In this document: piece after piece, positions 17,530-28,816 of the stretch
How the letters are laid out: each line of letters begins with the position of its first letter
Numbering within the stretch: the first letter of the stretch is position 1
Source of the DNA: Nitrospirae bacterium MYbin3
Lineage (GTDB): Bacteria; Nitrospirota; Thermodesulfovibrionia; Thermodesulfovibrionales; Dissulfurispiraceae
Direction: 5' to 3'
Assembly (NCBI GenBank): GCA_002753335.1
Contig: PEAD01000005.1
Location: 1-64,000, forward strand
Length of the DNA: 64,000 nucleotides
Translations under genes and position numbers: made by a program
The notes under the pieces: model-generated
Database searches by the model: none
Told to the model about the DNA's origin: nothing
The model's input: only the letters and a program-made list of their open reading frames with translations

Positions 17530-18000
17530 ATGGACTTCAACTTCTCCTTCGTAGTTAAAGAAGAGATTCTCAGAAACCTTATTAAAACCCACACAAACGT
17601 GCTGATAGTTGGAAAACCCGGCACCGGAAAGACTACAACAGCCCTAAAAATAACAAGAGAAACCGGTGAGGTGTTTTATTACAACGCAAACAGGCACAAT
17701 CCTGACCCATCATTATTAGGTGACTCAGTAAAACTAATAGACAACATTGACGAGATTAAATGCATGGCATCCGAAAATCATGTTATCATAGCCGACGATA
17801 TAAACAGCGCCGGGGCAGAAGACCAGGAAAAACTGCTGAAACTGATTAAAAATAAAGAAAACAGCTACAAAAAAATAGTGATTGCGAACTTTCTTGTTGA
17901 ACTGAAGCCGTTTCTTTCTTCAGTTGATGTTGTGGTCAGATTTAAAACCGATACGGCGCAGATGGTATTTACCGAGGTAGTTGATTTGGAGAAAATTTAA
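17530..18000 (+). CDS. Small P-loop NTPase of unknown function
   Basis: The 156-residue protein has a textbook Walker A GKPGTGKT (28-35) and a Walker B-like HVIIADD (84-90). A possible sensor strand with Asn lies at IVIANF near 118. It looks like the core alpha/beta part of an AAA-type ATPase without a lid or extra domain. I do not recognise a named family. It is sandwiched 14 bases after the HDOD gene and 2 bases before the membrane/spermidine synthase gene, so it is surely co-transcribed. It may act as a regulatory switch with the HDOD protein; that is inference. Confidence 0.7.
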   Translation: MDFNFSFVVKEEILRNLIKTHTNVLIVGKPGTGKTTTALKITRETGEVFYYNANRHNPDPSLLGDSVKLIDNIDEIKCMASENHVIIADDINSAGAEDQEKLLKLIKNKENSYKKIVIANFLVELKPFLSSVDVVVRFKTDTAQMVFTEVVDLEKI

Positions 18001-18002
18001 TT

Positions 18003-20264
18003 ATGACATATAAAACACACAGCTTATTTCTGCCGGTAGTATTTGCCGTTTCGCTCTTTATGAGCGCCAGTCTGCTTTTTATTGTTGAGCCGATGATCGC
18101 AAAGATGATACTTCCGATTCTCGGCGGCACTCCTGCAGTCTGGAATACCTGCATGATGTTCTTTCAGGCTGCGCTTCTTGCGGGCTACGCATATGCCCAT
18201 TTGATAAGCGAAAGATTGAGTTTCGGCAGACAGGTTGCAGTCCACATTGCGATCCTTTTAATAGCCTGCATATTCCTGCCGGTAGGCATTTCAAAGGCAT
18301 GGATACGGTTTGATGTAAGCCCTATCTGGATGGTTGTCAGCCTTCTTTTTATGTCGGTAAGTCTGCCTTTCTTTGTCCTATCTTCTAGCGCTCCGCTTTT
18401 GCAGAGATGGTTTGCAGCTACAGGACATGAAAGCGCTAACGACCCATATTTTCTTTACAGCGCAAGCAATCTCGGAAGCATGTTGGCGCTTTTGGCGTAT
18501 CCAACAATTATAGAGCCAAAACTTTCATTAGGCGGACAGAGCAGTATTTGGACAATCGGATATATATTGTTCGCTTTGCTGACCGGCCTCTGTGCCTATT
18601 TTGTTAGAAAAAATGCCTGTATTAATGCAGGAATGCCTATCTCTGAAGGCGATTCAGCAATATGTATCGATACCGCCATACCGCCCACAATGATTCAGCG
18701 ATTCAGATGGATAGTCCTCGCATTCATCCCTTCCAGCCTGATGCTCGGCGTTACAACTCACTTTACAACAGACATAGCCTCGATACCGCTTTTTTGGGTC
18801 GTTCCCTTGGCCCTGTATCTGCTTTCTTTCATCATAGTATTCGCGAAGCTTCCGTTTTCTCTGCACAAGATTATGGTAAAACTGCTTCCATTTGGCGTTG
18901 CTACACTGCTTTTCTTGATATTCTCGTACTTGAAACCTCCGATGCTGGCAGTTTTCATGCTGCATCTCGGAACGTTCTTTGCTGTTGCTATGGTTTGTCA
19001 TGGCGAATTGGCCGCAAGCAGGCCTGCCGTAAAATATCTGACCGAGTTTTATCTATTGATGTCTGTCGGAGGAGCACTAGGAGGCGTCTTCAATGCTCTG
19101 GTAGCCCCAATAGTGTTCAAATCTATACTTGAGTACCCTTTAGTGCTTGCGCTTGCAGGTTTGGTTTTACCCTACAGCGCTCTAACCCAAGAGTCTGGTT
19201 TAAAAAAATATTTAGATCTGATCATTCCTGTACTGATAGGTATTCTTGCCTACTGGCTTATGGACAAATGGCCCATCTCAGATTTGGATCTTTCTTTTTT
19301 TGCAAAAACTTTTAATGTAGAAACAGGCACTCTTACTACGACCCTTACATATGGAATCCCGGCACTTCTTTGCTACGCTGTTTCATTTATAAAAAAACCT
19401 GCACGGTTTGGAATTGCTGTTATGGTCTTCGTAGGGGTATGGATAGCGACCGATAAATGGGGCGGCGACATAATTCACAGAGAACGAAGCTTTTTCGGAG
19501 TTCATACCGTCATTAACGATGCTGACGGCAGATTCAGGAGCCTAGTTCATGGAACTACTCTACATGGAAAACAGAGCCGCGATCCGGAATACAGTCAGGA
19601 GCCGTTCACCTATTTTCACAGACAGAGCCCTATCGGACAGGTGTTTACCGAATTCAGCGGCAAAAAAGCAAAGGACCATATCGCGGTAGTCGGACTCGGC
19701 GCCGGAACCCTCGTAATATACGGAGAAACTGGGCAGAAGTTCACTTTTTATGAGATAGACCCTACAGTGAAAAATATAGCGGTCAATCCTGAATATTTCA
19801 CATTCTTCGAAAAAAGCAAACCTGAATGGCAGATAATATTAGGAGACGGAAGACTCAGAATCGAAGAGGCCCAGAGCAAGGCTTACGGCATCATCATCTT
19901 AGATGCATTCAGCTCCGATGCAATACCTGTTCACCTTCTCACAAAAGAAGCTTTAAAGCTTTATCTATCGAAACTCAGGGATGACGGCATTCTGGCTTTT
20001 CAGATAACCAACAAATACGTGTCTCTGGAGCCTGTGCTTCAAAAGCTTGCTAACGATGCAGGTATTACAGCGCTTTTGCAGGAAGACGGCTACGATATGG
20101 CGCTGATGAAATACGGCTCAAAATGGGTTCTTATGGCAAGAAACACCGAGGCCTTTGGCAGGCTTGCACATGACGAACGCTGGAGGAAACTTGAAGGCTT
20201 TGCACCTGCCCGCCTATGGACCGACGATTTTTCTAATGTTTTAAGCTTTTTTAACTGGGAGTAG
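18003..20264 (+). CDS. Fused membrane protein / spermidine synthase-like methyltransferase-fold protein
   Basis: The 753-residue protein has an N-terminal membrane half (about residues 8-495, roughly 12-14 helices) and a cytoplasmic C-terminal domain (about 520-750) of the spermidine synthase fold. The nucleotide-binding motif VVGLGAGTL, the acidic FYEIDP and the DAFSSDAIPVHLLT segment are present. Family members are annotated as fused MFS/spermidine synthase; the true product is not established, and some transfer aminopropyl groups while others are membrane-bound polyamine or unknown enzymes. No speD or speA lies nearby. It ends the HDOD gene cluster and is followed by a strong inverted repeat. 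Confidence 0.88.
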   Translation: MTYKTHSLFLPVVFAVSLFMSASLLFIVEPMIAKMILPILGGTPAVWNTCMMFFQAALLAGYAYAHLISERLSFGRQVAVHIAILLIACIFLPVGISKAWIRFDVSPIWMVVSLLFMSVSLPFFVLSSSAPLLQRWFAATGHESANDPYFLYSASNLGSMLALLAYPTIIEPKLSLGGQSSIWTIGYILFALLTGLCAYFVRKNACINAGMPISEGDSAICIDTAIPPTMIQRFRWIVLAFIPSSLMLGVTTHFTTDIASIPLFWVVPLALYLLSFIIVFAKLPFSLHKIMVKLLPFGVATLLFLIFSYLKPPMLAVFMLHLGTFFAVAMVCHGELAASRPAVKYLTEFYLLMSVGGALGGVFNALVAPIVFKSILEYPLVLALAGLVLPYSALTQESGLKKYLDLIIPVLIGILAYWLMDKWPISDLDLSFFAKTFNVETGTLTTTLTYGIPALLCYAVSFIKKPARFGIAVMVFVGVWIATDKWGGDIIHRERSFFGVHTVINDADGRFRSLVHGTTLHGKQSRDPEYSQEPFTYFHRQSPIGQVFTEFSGKKAKDHIAVVGLGAGTLVIYGETGQKFTFYEIDPTVKNIAVNPEYFTFFEKSKPEWQIILGDGRLRIEEAQSKAYGIIILDAFSSDAIPVHLLTKEALKLYLSKLRDDGILAFQITNKYVSLEPVLQKLANDAGITALLQEDGYDMALMKYGSKWVLMARNTEAFGRLAHDERWRKLEGFAPARLWTDDFSNVLSFFNWE

Positions 20265-20267
20265 TCC

Positions 20268-20335
20268 CCGATATAAGGCTGAGTCTCTTCCGTTCAGGGC
20301 TGCCCATTCACTCCATAAACCCAGCCTTATATCGG
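20268..20335. repeat. Perfect 14-bp inverted repeat between convergent genes
   Basis: CCGATATAAGGCTG (20268-20281) is repeated as its exact reverse complement at 20322-20335, with a 40-base loop. It begins four bases after the spermidine-synthase stop and ends ten bases before the carB stop. It lies exactly between convergent transcripts, so a bidirectional terminator or mRNA-end stabiliser is likely, although there is no T-run. A small palindromic repeat element is the alternative. Confidence 0.6.
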
Positions 20336-20344
20336 AATTTCACC

Positions 20345-23300
20345 TTATTTCTTATGATACTCCTGAATAGATTTTATATGCAGCTCTTTTTCCCTTAGAA
20401 CTTCTATTGCCCTGACAACAGCCTCTGCTCCTGAGATCGTGGTGGTGTATGGAATCCTGAACTGAAGGGCGTTTCTGCGTATCGAAAGCGAGTCCTTTTG
20501 GGCCTGAGTTCCTGACACGGTGTTAATAATAAAACTCAGCTCTCTGTTCTTTATCAGGTCAACGCAGTGAGGTCTGCCTTCAACAACCTTATTTATGGTA
20601 TCCAATTTTATGCCATGATCAGAAAGATAACCGGCAGTTCCTTTTGTGGCAACCAAACTGAAGCCCATAGACAAAAGCTTTTTTGCTATCGCTACTGTGC
20701 GCGGCTTGTCTTTATCTTTTACGCTTATAAAAATCTTGCCGTCCGCAGGAATTTTGTTGTTGCTTGCGGCCTGCGCCTTTGCGTAGGCAAGACCAAAATC
20801 CTCGTCAATGCCCATGACTTCACCGGTTGATTTCATTTCAGGCCCCAGTATGGTGTCAACGCCCGGAAATTTATCGAAAGGGAACACAGCCTCTTTGACC
20901 GCCACATGGTTTATTTTTTTATCAGCAGTCAGTCCGAGTTCTTTCAACGTCTTTCCGACCATGGTTTTAGCCGCCATCTTAGCGAGAGGTATTCCTGTGG
21001 CCTTGCTCACATAGGGTATCGTCCTTGAACCGCGCGGATTAACCTCAAGAATGAACACCTCGTTGTCCTTCACCGCAAACTGCGCGTTCATCAGTCCGAT
21101 AACATTAAGCTCCCTTGCAAGCGCCCTGGCCTGAGCTTTGATGACATCTATTATGTTTTCGGACAGTGAGTACGGTGGAAGGGAGCAGGCAGAATCTCCA
21201 GAATGTATGCCGGCTTCTTCAATATGCTCCATAACGCCGCCGATGATTACTGCTTCTCCGTCCGATATCGCATCCACATCAACCTCTATTGCGTCCTCAA
21301 GGTATTTGTCCACAAGTATCGGATGCTCAGGAGAAGCCTTCACCGCTCTGTTCATGTAATCTGTCAGAGATTCCTCGTCGTAGACTATCTCCATCGCCCT
21401 GCCGCCAAGCACATAAGACGGCCTTACCATTACAGGATAGCCGATTTCTTTTGCGACGGCCACAGCATCAGCCGTACACATTGCAGTGCCGCTTTCGGGC
21501 TGCTTTAAATCAAGTTTATGCAGGACTTCTTTGAACCGCTTCCTGTCCTCAGCCCTGTCTATCGAATCCGGCGATGTGCCGAGAATCTTTACACCTTCCC
21601 TTTCGAGAGGCACGGCAAGCTTAAGCGGAGTCTGTCCGCCGAACTGCACTATCACGCCTTCCGGCTTTTCGGTCTCGATTATACTGAGAACATCCTCGAT
21701 TGTGAGGGGTTCGAAATAAAGCCTGTCTGCCGTATCATAGTCGGTGCTCACAGTTTCTGGGTTGCAGTTCACCATTATTGTTTCGTAGCCCAACTCACGC
21801 AAAGCGTAAACAGCATGAACACAGCAATAATCAAATTCTATCCCCTGTCCTATTCTGTTTGGGCCGGAACCCAAAATAACAACCTTCTTTTTCTTTGTGG
21901 GATTTGATTCGCACTCTGCGACTGCTGCATCCTGAGCGCCGATTTTTCTGAAAGGCTTTTCATAACTGGAATAAAGGTAAGGCGTGTAAGCCGCGAACTC
22001 GGCAGCGCATGTATCAACCAGTTTATAAACCGGCTTTATGCCTGACTCTCTTCTCATATCCCGAATCTGCTTTTCGGTCTTGCCGGTTAGCTGGGCAATA
22101 CGCTTGTCGGAAAATCCGTACTCTTTTGCATTTCTTATAATCTCTAATGACTGCTGACCGCCAACTGCCGTCTGCTTTATATCTTCTTCCATATCCAGAA
22201 GCTGCTTCATATTTTTCAAAAACCATGGGTCTATAGCCGTTATTCGGTATAGTTCTTCTAGGGACATGCCGTTCCTTAAGGCCTGCGCTACATGCCATAT
22301 CCTCTCGGCATTGGGTATTTTAAGCTTCGCAAGCATTTCGTCTTTTCCTGTCTCAACAGGTTCAAGTCCGGCAGAGCCTGTTTCAAGACTGCGGAGGGCC
22401 TTTTGCAGGGATTCTTTGAAGGTCCGTCCAATAGACATCACTTCGCCCACCGACTTCATCTGCGTTGTCAGCGTAGAATCGGCAGCAGGAAATTTTTCGA
22501 AAGTAAAGCGAGGAATCTTGGTAACAACATAATCTATAGTCGGTTCAAAAGAGGCGGGCGTCTCTCTTGTAATATCGTTTTTAATTTCATCGAGTGTATA
22601 TCCCACCGCCAGCTTTGCCGCTATCTTGGCTATCGGGAATCCGGTAGCCTTGCTTGCAAGCGCAGAGCTTCTCGACACTCTCGGATTCATCTCGATTACA
22701 ATCATTTTGCCGTTCTCGGGATTGATTGCGAACTGGATGTTCGAACCTCCGGTGTCAACACCGATTTCGCGTATGACCGCTATCGATGCATCCCTCATAC
22801 GCTGGTATTCCTTGTCTGTCAGGGTCTGCGCGGGAGCTACCGTAATAGAGTCACCGGTATGCACACCCATCGGATCAAAGTTTTCTATCGAGCAGATTAT
22901 GACCACATTGTCTTTGTTGTCGCGCATGACTTCAAGCTCATACTCTTTCCATCCGAGCGCAGATTCCTCAACAAGCACCTGACTCACAGGACTAAGTTTT
23001 AAGCCCTTTTCGAGCAGGTCGCGGTATTCCTCTATGTTATAGGCTATGCCTCCGCCCGTACCGCCAAGAGTGAATGCGGGCCTTAAAATCGCAGGAAAGC
23101 CTATGGTTTCTATAAAATCTATGCCTTCCTGAAGCGTTGTCACCGCTGCGCTTACAGGCACATCAAGCCCGATCTTTTTCATAGCCTGCTTGAAAAGCTC
23201 CCTGTCCTCAGCTTTTTTAATGGCAGGCAGTTTGGCGCCTATAAGCTCCACGCCATACTTGTCCAAGATGCCTGATTCAGAAAGCTCAACAGCCAAGTTC

Positions 23301-23587
23301 AGCGCTGTTTGACCGCCCATAGTCGGCAATAGCGCATCCGGACGCTCTTTTTTGATGATCAGTTCGATTATCTCTTTTGAAAGCGGCTCAATGTAGGTAG
23401 CATCAGCGGTTTCAGGATCTGTCATGATGGTGGCCGGATTTGAATTAACAAGCACTATCGTGTAGCCCTCATCACGCAAAGCCTTGCAGGCCTGAGTCCC
23501 TGAATAATCAAACTCGCAGGCCTGTCCTATAACGATAGGACCGGAGCCGATAAGCAGAATTTTCTTTATGTCTGTTCTCTTTGGCAT
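20345..23587 (-). CDS. carB: Carbamoyl-phosphate synthase large subunit
   Basis: The 1080-residue product is full length. It has the duplicated ATP-grasp halves (N-half starting [16 protein letters not shown], second half [14 protein letters not shown] near 565), the oligomerisation region between, and a C-terminal MGS-like allosteric domain (about 940-1080). It makes carbamoyl phosphate from bicarbonate, ammonia and two ATP, with ammonia channelled from CarA. carA lies 7 kb away in the pyr operon, so the two subunits are in separate transcripts. It has no visible PyrR leader. Confidence 0.98.
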   Translation of the reverse strand: MPKRTDIKKILLIGSGPIVIGQACEFDYSGTQACKALRDEGYTIVLVNSNPATIMTDPETADATYIEPLSKEIIELIIKKERPDALLPTMGGQTALNLAVELSESGILDKYGVELIGAKLPAIKKAEDRELFKQAMKKIGLDVPVSAAVTTLQEGIDFIETIGFPAILRPAFTLGGTGGGIAYNIEEYRDLLEKGLKLSPVSQVLVEESALGWKEYELEVMRDNKDNVVIICSIENFDPMGVHTGDSITVAPAQTLTDKEYQRMRDASIAVIREIGVDTGGSNIQFAINPENGKMIVIEMNPRVSRSSALASKATGFPIAKIAAKLAVGYTLDEIKNDITRETPASFEPTIDYVVTKIPRFTFEKFPAADSTLTTQMKSVGEVMSIGRTFKESLQKALRSLETGSAGLEPVETGKDEMLAKLKIPNAERIWHVAQALRNGMSLEELYRITAIDPWFLKNMKQLLDMEEDIKQTAVGGQQSLEIIRNAKEYGFSDKRIAQLTGKTEKQIRDMRRESGIKPVYKLVDTCAAEFAAYTPYLYSSYEKPFRKIGAQDAAVAECESNPTKKKKVVILGSGPNRIGQGIEFDYCCVHAVYALRELGYETIMVNCNPETVSTDYDTADRLYFEPLTIEDVLSIIETEKPEGVIVQFGGQTPLKLAVPLEREGVKILGTSPDSIDRAEDRKRFKEVLHKLDLKQPESGTAMCTADAVAVAKEIGYPVMVRPSYVLGGRAMEIVYDEESLTDYMNRAVKASPEHPILVDKYLEDAIEVDVDAISDGEAVIIGGVMEHIEEAGIHSGDSACSLPPYSLSENIIDVIKAQARALARELNVIGLMNAQFAVKDNEVFILEVNPRGSRTIPYVSKATGIPLAKMAAKTMVGKTLKELGLTADKKINHVAVKEAVFPFDKFPGVDTILGPEMKSTGEVMGIDEDFGLAYAKAQAASNNKIPADGKIFISVKDKDKPRTVAIAKKLLSMGFSLVATKGTAGYLSDHGIKLDTINKVVEGRPHCVDLIKNRELSFIINTVSGTQAQKDSLSIRRNALQFRIPYTTTISGAEAVVRAIEVLREKELHIKSIQEYHKK

Positions 23588-23687
23588 AGCTTATATTTTA
23601 TCCTTGTTTACTTATTTGAACAGAATGCTTGGCTGAAAATAATACCATACGCAATTATCTTAGGTAAATTTAAACTGTAATGCACTT

Positions 23688-24338
23688 TTAAGAAACAGCA
23701 GCAGAAAGCAGCCTCATAAATTCATTTCTAGAAATCTCTCGAGCGCCTAAGCTGATTAAATGAGCTGTAGAAATCTGACAGTCTATCAGCTTGCAGCCAG
23801 ATTTTTTGAGCCTTTCAACAAGAAAGGCGAACGCAGTTTTTGAGGCGTCACTCATCTGAGAAAACATAGACTCTCCGAAAAAAATGCTGCCGAGTGAAAC
23901 ACCGTACAAACCACCGACAAGTTTCCCGTTATGCCAACTTTCGATCGAATGTGCATAGCCCAGCCTGTGCAGCTCTGTGTAAGCCTCGATCATTTCGTGA
24001 GTGATCCAGGTGCCTTTTTCACCCTGCCGTTTTGTTTTTGCGCAGGCAGCTATCACTTCATGGAAAGCCATATTTACGGTAACATCGTAAACACCTTTTT
24101 TAATCGTCTGCTTTAGACTGCGCGAGATTTTAAATTCATCAGGGAACAAGACCAGACGCGGGTCAGGTGCCCACCACAGAATAGGGTTCTCTTCAGAAAA
24201 CCATGGAAAAATACCCTGTGAATATGCAAGCAAAAGACGCTCAACAGACAGGTCTCCACCCACCGCGAGCAAACCTTCTTCTTCGGCAAGTTCAGCAGGG
24301 GGAAAAACAAGCTCTTCATTAAGGTAGAAAACAGGCAT
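23688..24338 (-). CDS. aat: Leucyl/phenylalanyl-tRNA--protein transferase
   Basis: The 216-residue product is the N-end rule transferase that adds Leu or Phe to proteins with N-terminal Lys/Arg, marking them for ClpS/ClpAP. Family motifs are [34 protein letters not shown] and IDCQ near the C-terminus. Length and start ([14 protein letters not shown]) fit the family. Confidence 0.96.
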   Translation of the reverse strand: MPVFYLNEELVFPPAELAEEEGLLAVGGDLSVERLLLAYSQGIFPWFSEENPILWWAPDPRLVLFPDEFKISRSLKQTIKKGVYDVTVNMAFHEVIAACAKTKRQGEKGTWITHEMIEAYTELHRLGYAHSIESWHNGKLVGGLYGVSLGSIFFGESMFSQMSDASKTAFAFLVERLKKSGCKLIDCQISTAHLISLGAREISRNEFMRLLSAAVS

Positions 24339-24383
24339 TCAAAAATCTGAACGGAAGAAATTTATTCCTATCGTTTTTAAGTG

Positions 24384-24770
24384 TCACTCCACAAGTCGTT
24401 TAAAGCTTTCGGGCAGCCTGCGCGGCTTGCCAGCAGTATCAATGCATGCGATTGTAACATCCGCCTCAACCAATAGAGTTTCGTCTTTTAAAATTTCATG
24501 TTTGAGAAGCAGTGAAACATTTTTAAGCTCAGAAACACCTGTAGTCACCGTTATCACATCCCCAAGTCTGGCTGAACGGCGATAGCGTATATCAACATGA
24601 GTCACTACAAAAAACAAACCCTGCTTATGGAACTCGGCAACATTTATCTCATGCTCAGAAAGAAACTCTGTGCGGGCGCGTTCCAGATAGCGCAGATAGT
24701 TGGCGTAGTAAACCACTCCTCCGGCATCGGTGTCTTCGTAATACACTTTGATATTCATTTTATGAGCCAT
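24384..24770 (-). CDS. YbgC/4-hydroxybenzoyl-CoA thioesterase-family acyl-CoA thioesterase
   Basis: The product is a hot-dog fold acyl-CoA thioesterase. The segment YYEDTDAGGVVYYANYL carries the catalytic Asp of the YbgC/4HBT family. ATG 24770 (128 residues) is preferred to the longer TTG form that would run into leuA; an ATG at 24758 is also possible. It lies 20 bases after leuA. In many bacteria ybgC is next to tol-pal; here the context is amino acid and lipid synthesis. Substrate is not readable. Confidence 0.88.
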   Translation of the reverse strand: MAHKMNIKVYYEDTDAGGVVYYANYLRYLERARTEFLSEHEINVAEFHKQGLFFVVTHVDIRYRRSARLGDVITVTTGVSELKNVSLLLKHEILKDETLLVEADVTIACIDTAGKPRRLPESFKRLVE

Positions 24771-24789
24771 GCTGCAGATGGAGCTAAAG

Positions 24790-26298
24790 TTAAGACTGTT
24801 TTTTCCTAACCACAAGTTTGTTCAGCGCGTTTATGTAAGCCTTTGCGGAAGCCACAATTATGTCGGTGTCTGCGCCATATCCCCGCACAGTCCTGCCATC
24901 CTCTTTCAGAGATATAGCGACCTCGCCGAGGGCATCGGTGCCTCCGGTAATGCTTTTAACCTCGAACTTCAACAGGCTGCTCTGAGTGGATGTTGCGGAC
25001 ACTATGGCCTTGTAAACCGCGTCAACAGGACCGTCACCATGCTCGACCTTATCCACGACCTCGCCGTTAATCCTGATTTTTAGCGCAGCTGTAGGTTTAA
25101 CACTCGTGCCGCACGAAATTGAGAGATCAACAAGGCTGTAGGTTTCAGGAGTTTTGGAGACCTCCTCAGAAACTAGCGCCTCGATATCTTCATCGAAAAT
25201 ATTCTTTTTCTGGTCTGCCAGATGCTTAAACTTGTTAAACGCCAGCTCGATTTCATCCGCAGAAAGTTCGTACCCGAGTTCCGTAAGCCTTGACTTAAAA
25301 GCATGCCTGCCCGAATGTTTGCCCAACACCAGTTCTGTCTTGTTGAGGCCGATGTCTTCGGGTTTGATTATTTCGTAGGTCATCTTCTCTTTCAGAAGAC
25401 CGTCCTGATGTATGCCGGATTCATGCGCAAAAGCGTTGGCGCCTACTATTGCCTTGTTCGGCTGAACCTGCATGCCGGTTATCCTCGTAATCAGGCGGCT
25501 GGTACGGATTATTTCTTTAGTGTTTATGTTGGTCATTGCATTGTAAAAATCGCGGCGCGTGCGGAGCGACATAACAATCTCCTCCATAGAGCAGTTGCCG
25601 GCTCTCTCTCCAATGCCGTTGATTGTGCACTCAACCTGTCCTGCGCCGTTGTAGATAGCCGCAAGGGAATTAGCCACCGCAAGTCCTAAGTCGTTGTGGC
25701 AATGAACCGATATCACCGCCCGATCGCCTATCCTCTCTTTTATCTGCCTTATCAGGTCGCCAAACTCCGCAGGCGTTGTGTAGCCAACAGTATCAGGAAT
25801 ATTAACGGTTGAAGCCCCGGCTTCTATAACCGCTTCAACCACATCAAGAAGGTACGGCGTTTCTGTGCGCGTCGCGTCCATAGGCGAAAACTCGATATCT
25901 TCGGTCAGGCTTCTCGCTAGTTTGACCATATCGGCAGACCTCTTCAGGGCCTCTTCGCGGCTTACCCTAAACTGATATTTCAGGTGTATGTCCGATGTTG
26001 AATGAAATGTATGTATCCTTCTCAAAGGCGCGTCTTTTATAGCCTGAAAAGCGCTTTCTATATCCGCCTCTTTTGCCCGTGCAAGCCCTGCTATGGTCGC
26101 TCCTTTAACCTCGTTTGCTATCCTCTGAACTGCATCAAAATCGCCTGGAGACGCTATAGGAAAGCCTGCCTCTATGATGTCAACACCAAGCTTGACGAGC
26201 TGCTTTGCTACCTGCAGTTTCTCGTCAGTGTTCATCGAGGCGCCCGGAGACTGCTCTCCGTCCCTCAGCGTGGTGTCGAAAATCTTTACTACTCTCAT
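24790..26298 (-). CDS. leuA: 2-isopropylmalate synthase
   Basis: The 502-residue enzyme condenses acetyl-CoA with 2-oxoisovalerate, the first committed step of leucine synthesis. It has the TIM-barrel motif FDTTLRDGEQ near the start, the metal-binding SVHCHNDLGLA segment, GIGERAGN, and a C-terminal LeuA allosteric domain (about 365-500) for leucine feedback. ATG 26298 overlaps the pssA stop as ATGA and is preceded by GAGGAG, making it clearly better than the longer reading frame upstream. No leucine attenuator was seen. Confidence 0.96.
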   Translation of the reverse strand: MRVVKIFDTTLRDGEQSPGASMNTDEKLQVAKQLVKLGVDIIEAGFPIASPGDFDAVQRIANEVKGATIAGLARAKEADIESAFQAIKDAPLRRIHTFHSTSDIHLKYQFRVSREEALKRSADMVKLARSLTEDIEFSPMDATRTETPYLLDVVEAVIEAGASTVNIPDTVGYTTPAEFGDLIRQIKERIGDRAVISVHCHNDLGLAVANSLAAIYNGAGQVECTINGIGERAGNCSMEEIVMSLRTRRDFYNAMTNINTKEIIRTSRLITRITGMQVQPNKAIVGANAFAHESGIHQDGLLKEKMTYEIIKPEDIGLNKTELVLGKHSGRHAFKSRLTELGYELSADEIELAFNKFKHLADQKKNIFDEDIEALVSEEVSKTPETYSLVDLSISCGTSVKPTAALKIRINGEVVDKVEHGDGPVDAVYKAIVSATSTQSSLLKFEVKSITGGTDALGEVAISLKEDGRTVRGYGADTDIIVASAKAYINALNKLVVRKKQS

Positions 26299-27089
26299 GT
26301 TTTTTTCTCCTCTATTATCAAATGCTGGCCCGCTAGTTTTTGTTTGCGCCTTCTCCAAATCAGATATATATTTTCAATTATACCCCACAAAATATAAAAC
26401 ATTGCAAAAATGAATATTGCGGTCGAAGGGTGAATCAGAAGCACGAACAACACAAGCACAAAGACTATCAGGAACCAGAAAGGTTTGCGCTCACTGAAGT
26501 TAATCTCCTTCACCCCGTGAAAACGAAGCGTGCTTACCATTAACAACGAAAGCAGGATGGTCATAGACAACAGAAAGATATTTCTCTCCGGCAGCCCATC
26601 CCAGAACTCATAATAAAAAATTACTATTGAAGCCACTACGGTAGCTGCGCCGGGTATCGGCATTCCCTTAAATGATTTTGAGCCGGGAGTTCCGGTCTGG
26701 ATATTGAAGCGCGCAAGCCGTAGGGCCCCGCACGCTACAAACAGAAAAGCCGCAGCCCATCCGAGCCTGCCGAACGGCATCAGCGCCCATTTATACATCA
26801 TGATAGACGGCGCAACGCCAAAAGCCACAAGGTCCGATAGAGAATCGAGTTCGAGGCCGAACTTGGTTGTAGTGTTGGTAAGCCGTGCTATCCAGCCGTC
26901 CAGTCCATCAAAAATATTAGCAAGGACTATTGCCCACGCGGCATTTACGTATTGGCCGTTTATGGCCGAAAGTATCGCAAAAAAACCGCAGTACAGACTG
27001 CAGAGCGTAAGAGTGTTCGGCAAAAGATATACGCCTTTTTTAGGCTTCTTTTCGTGCCTATGACCTTCGTATTCAGATTCTGTGTCCAA
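26295..27089 (-). CDS. pssA: CDP-diacylglycerol--serine O-phosphatidyltransferase
   Basis: The 264-residue membrane protein carries the CDP-alcohol phosphotransferase motif DG-x2-AR-x8-G-x3-D-x3-D (seen as DGLDGWIARL and ELDSLSD). It has about eight membrane helices. It makes phosphatidylserine from CDP-diacylglycerol and serine, the substrate of the preceding Psd. Start is TTG 27089 with GGAG upstream, overlapping the psd end by 17 bases. Confidence 0.94.
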   Translation of the reverse strand: MDTESEYEGHRHEKKPKKGVYLLPNTLTLCSLYCGFFAILSAINGQYVNAAWAIVLANIFDGLDGWIARLTNTTTKFGLELDSLSDLVAFGVAPSIMMYKWALMPFGRLGWAAAFLFVACGALRLARFNIQTGTPGSKSFKGMPIPGAATVVASIVIFYYEFWDGLPERNIFLLSMTILLSLLMVSTLRFHGVKEINFSERKPFWFLIVFVLVLFVLLIHPSTAIFIFAMFYILWGIIENIYLIWRRRKQKLAGQHLIIEEKKT

Positions 27090-27698
27090 TGATGGTTTCT
27101 CCCGCCTTGACAGTATCGCCGAGCTTTACCCTTATTTCGGTATCCTTCGGCAGAAATATATCGAGCCTTGAGCTGAATTTGATTATCCCGTAGCGCTCGC
27201 CTTTTTTAAGTTCAGCTCCGGGCTTGACCCTGCAGACCGCACGCCGTGCCACAAATCCGGCAATCTGCCTTACAAGTATCCTTCCAAGTCTCGTGTTCAT
27301 CAGCATAGCGATATTCTCGTTTTCTAACGATGCTTCCGGCTTGAACGCAGAGATAAATCTCCCGGGTGTGTGGACAACCTGCTCCACAGTTCCGTCGCAG
27401 GGCGCCCTGTTCACATGCACATTTAGCGGCGACATGAAGATGCTTATCATGGCCGACTCTTCTTTCAGGAGCTGATCCTCTCGCGAGATTCGGGCGACTA
27501 TCACCTTGCCGTCTGCCGGAGAAACGAATATATCATCGCCCTCAGGAGTGGTCCTCTCGGGGTCCCTGAAAAAATATGCCATGAACATAGTTACTATAAA
27601 AAACAGAAGGGCTGCCGCAACTCCGGCTCCAGCATAAGCAACAGCAGTTGCCAATGCAAAAAAGCCTATAAATGGGTAGCCCTCCGGCGCGAACTTCA

Positions 27699-27699
<1 letters not shown>
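27073..27699 (-). CDS. psd: Phosphatidylserine decarboxylase proenzyme, short type
   Basis: The 208-residue protein is the short (PSD-A) form. It has one or two N-terminal membrane helices, the VSPADGKV metal/active-site region and the HVNRAPCDG segment. The self-cleavage site, usually a Gly-Ser pair, appears here as Ser-Ser in IIKFSSRLD (codons AGC TCA). Ser is still available to become the pyruvoyl group, but the replaced Gly is unusual. It converts phosphatidylserine to phosphatidylethanolamine, paired with pssA. Its start overlaps the ilvC stop by one base (TAATG). Confidence 0.93.
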
Positions 27700-28745
<1,046 letters not shown>

Positions 28746-28816
28746 TTACAATAGAATGAATGTTTATTATAGTATATCCGTCCAATATTTTCCGCTGTTT
28801 GCTGTAAACTTATCAG

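Noticed and set aside
22292-23002. Long plus-strand frame opposite carB
   Set aside because: Lies wholly inside carB on the other strand; composition is shadow-like.
24384-24815. Longer thioesterase from TTG 24815
   Set aside because: It overlaps leuA and adds residues not seen in the family.
24790-26358. Longer leuA from 26358
   Set aside because: ATG 26298 has a good ribosome site and ATGA overlap with pssA, and the family begins just there.
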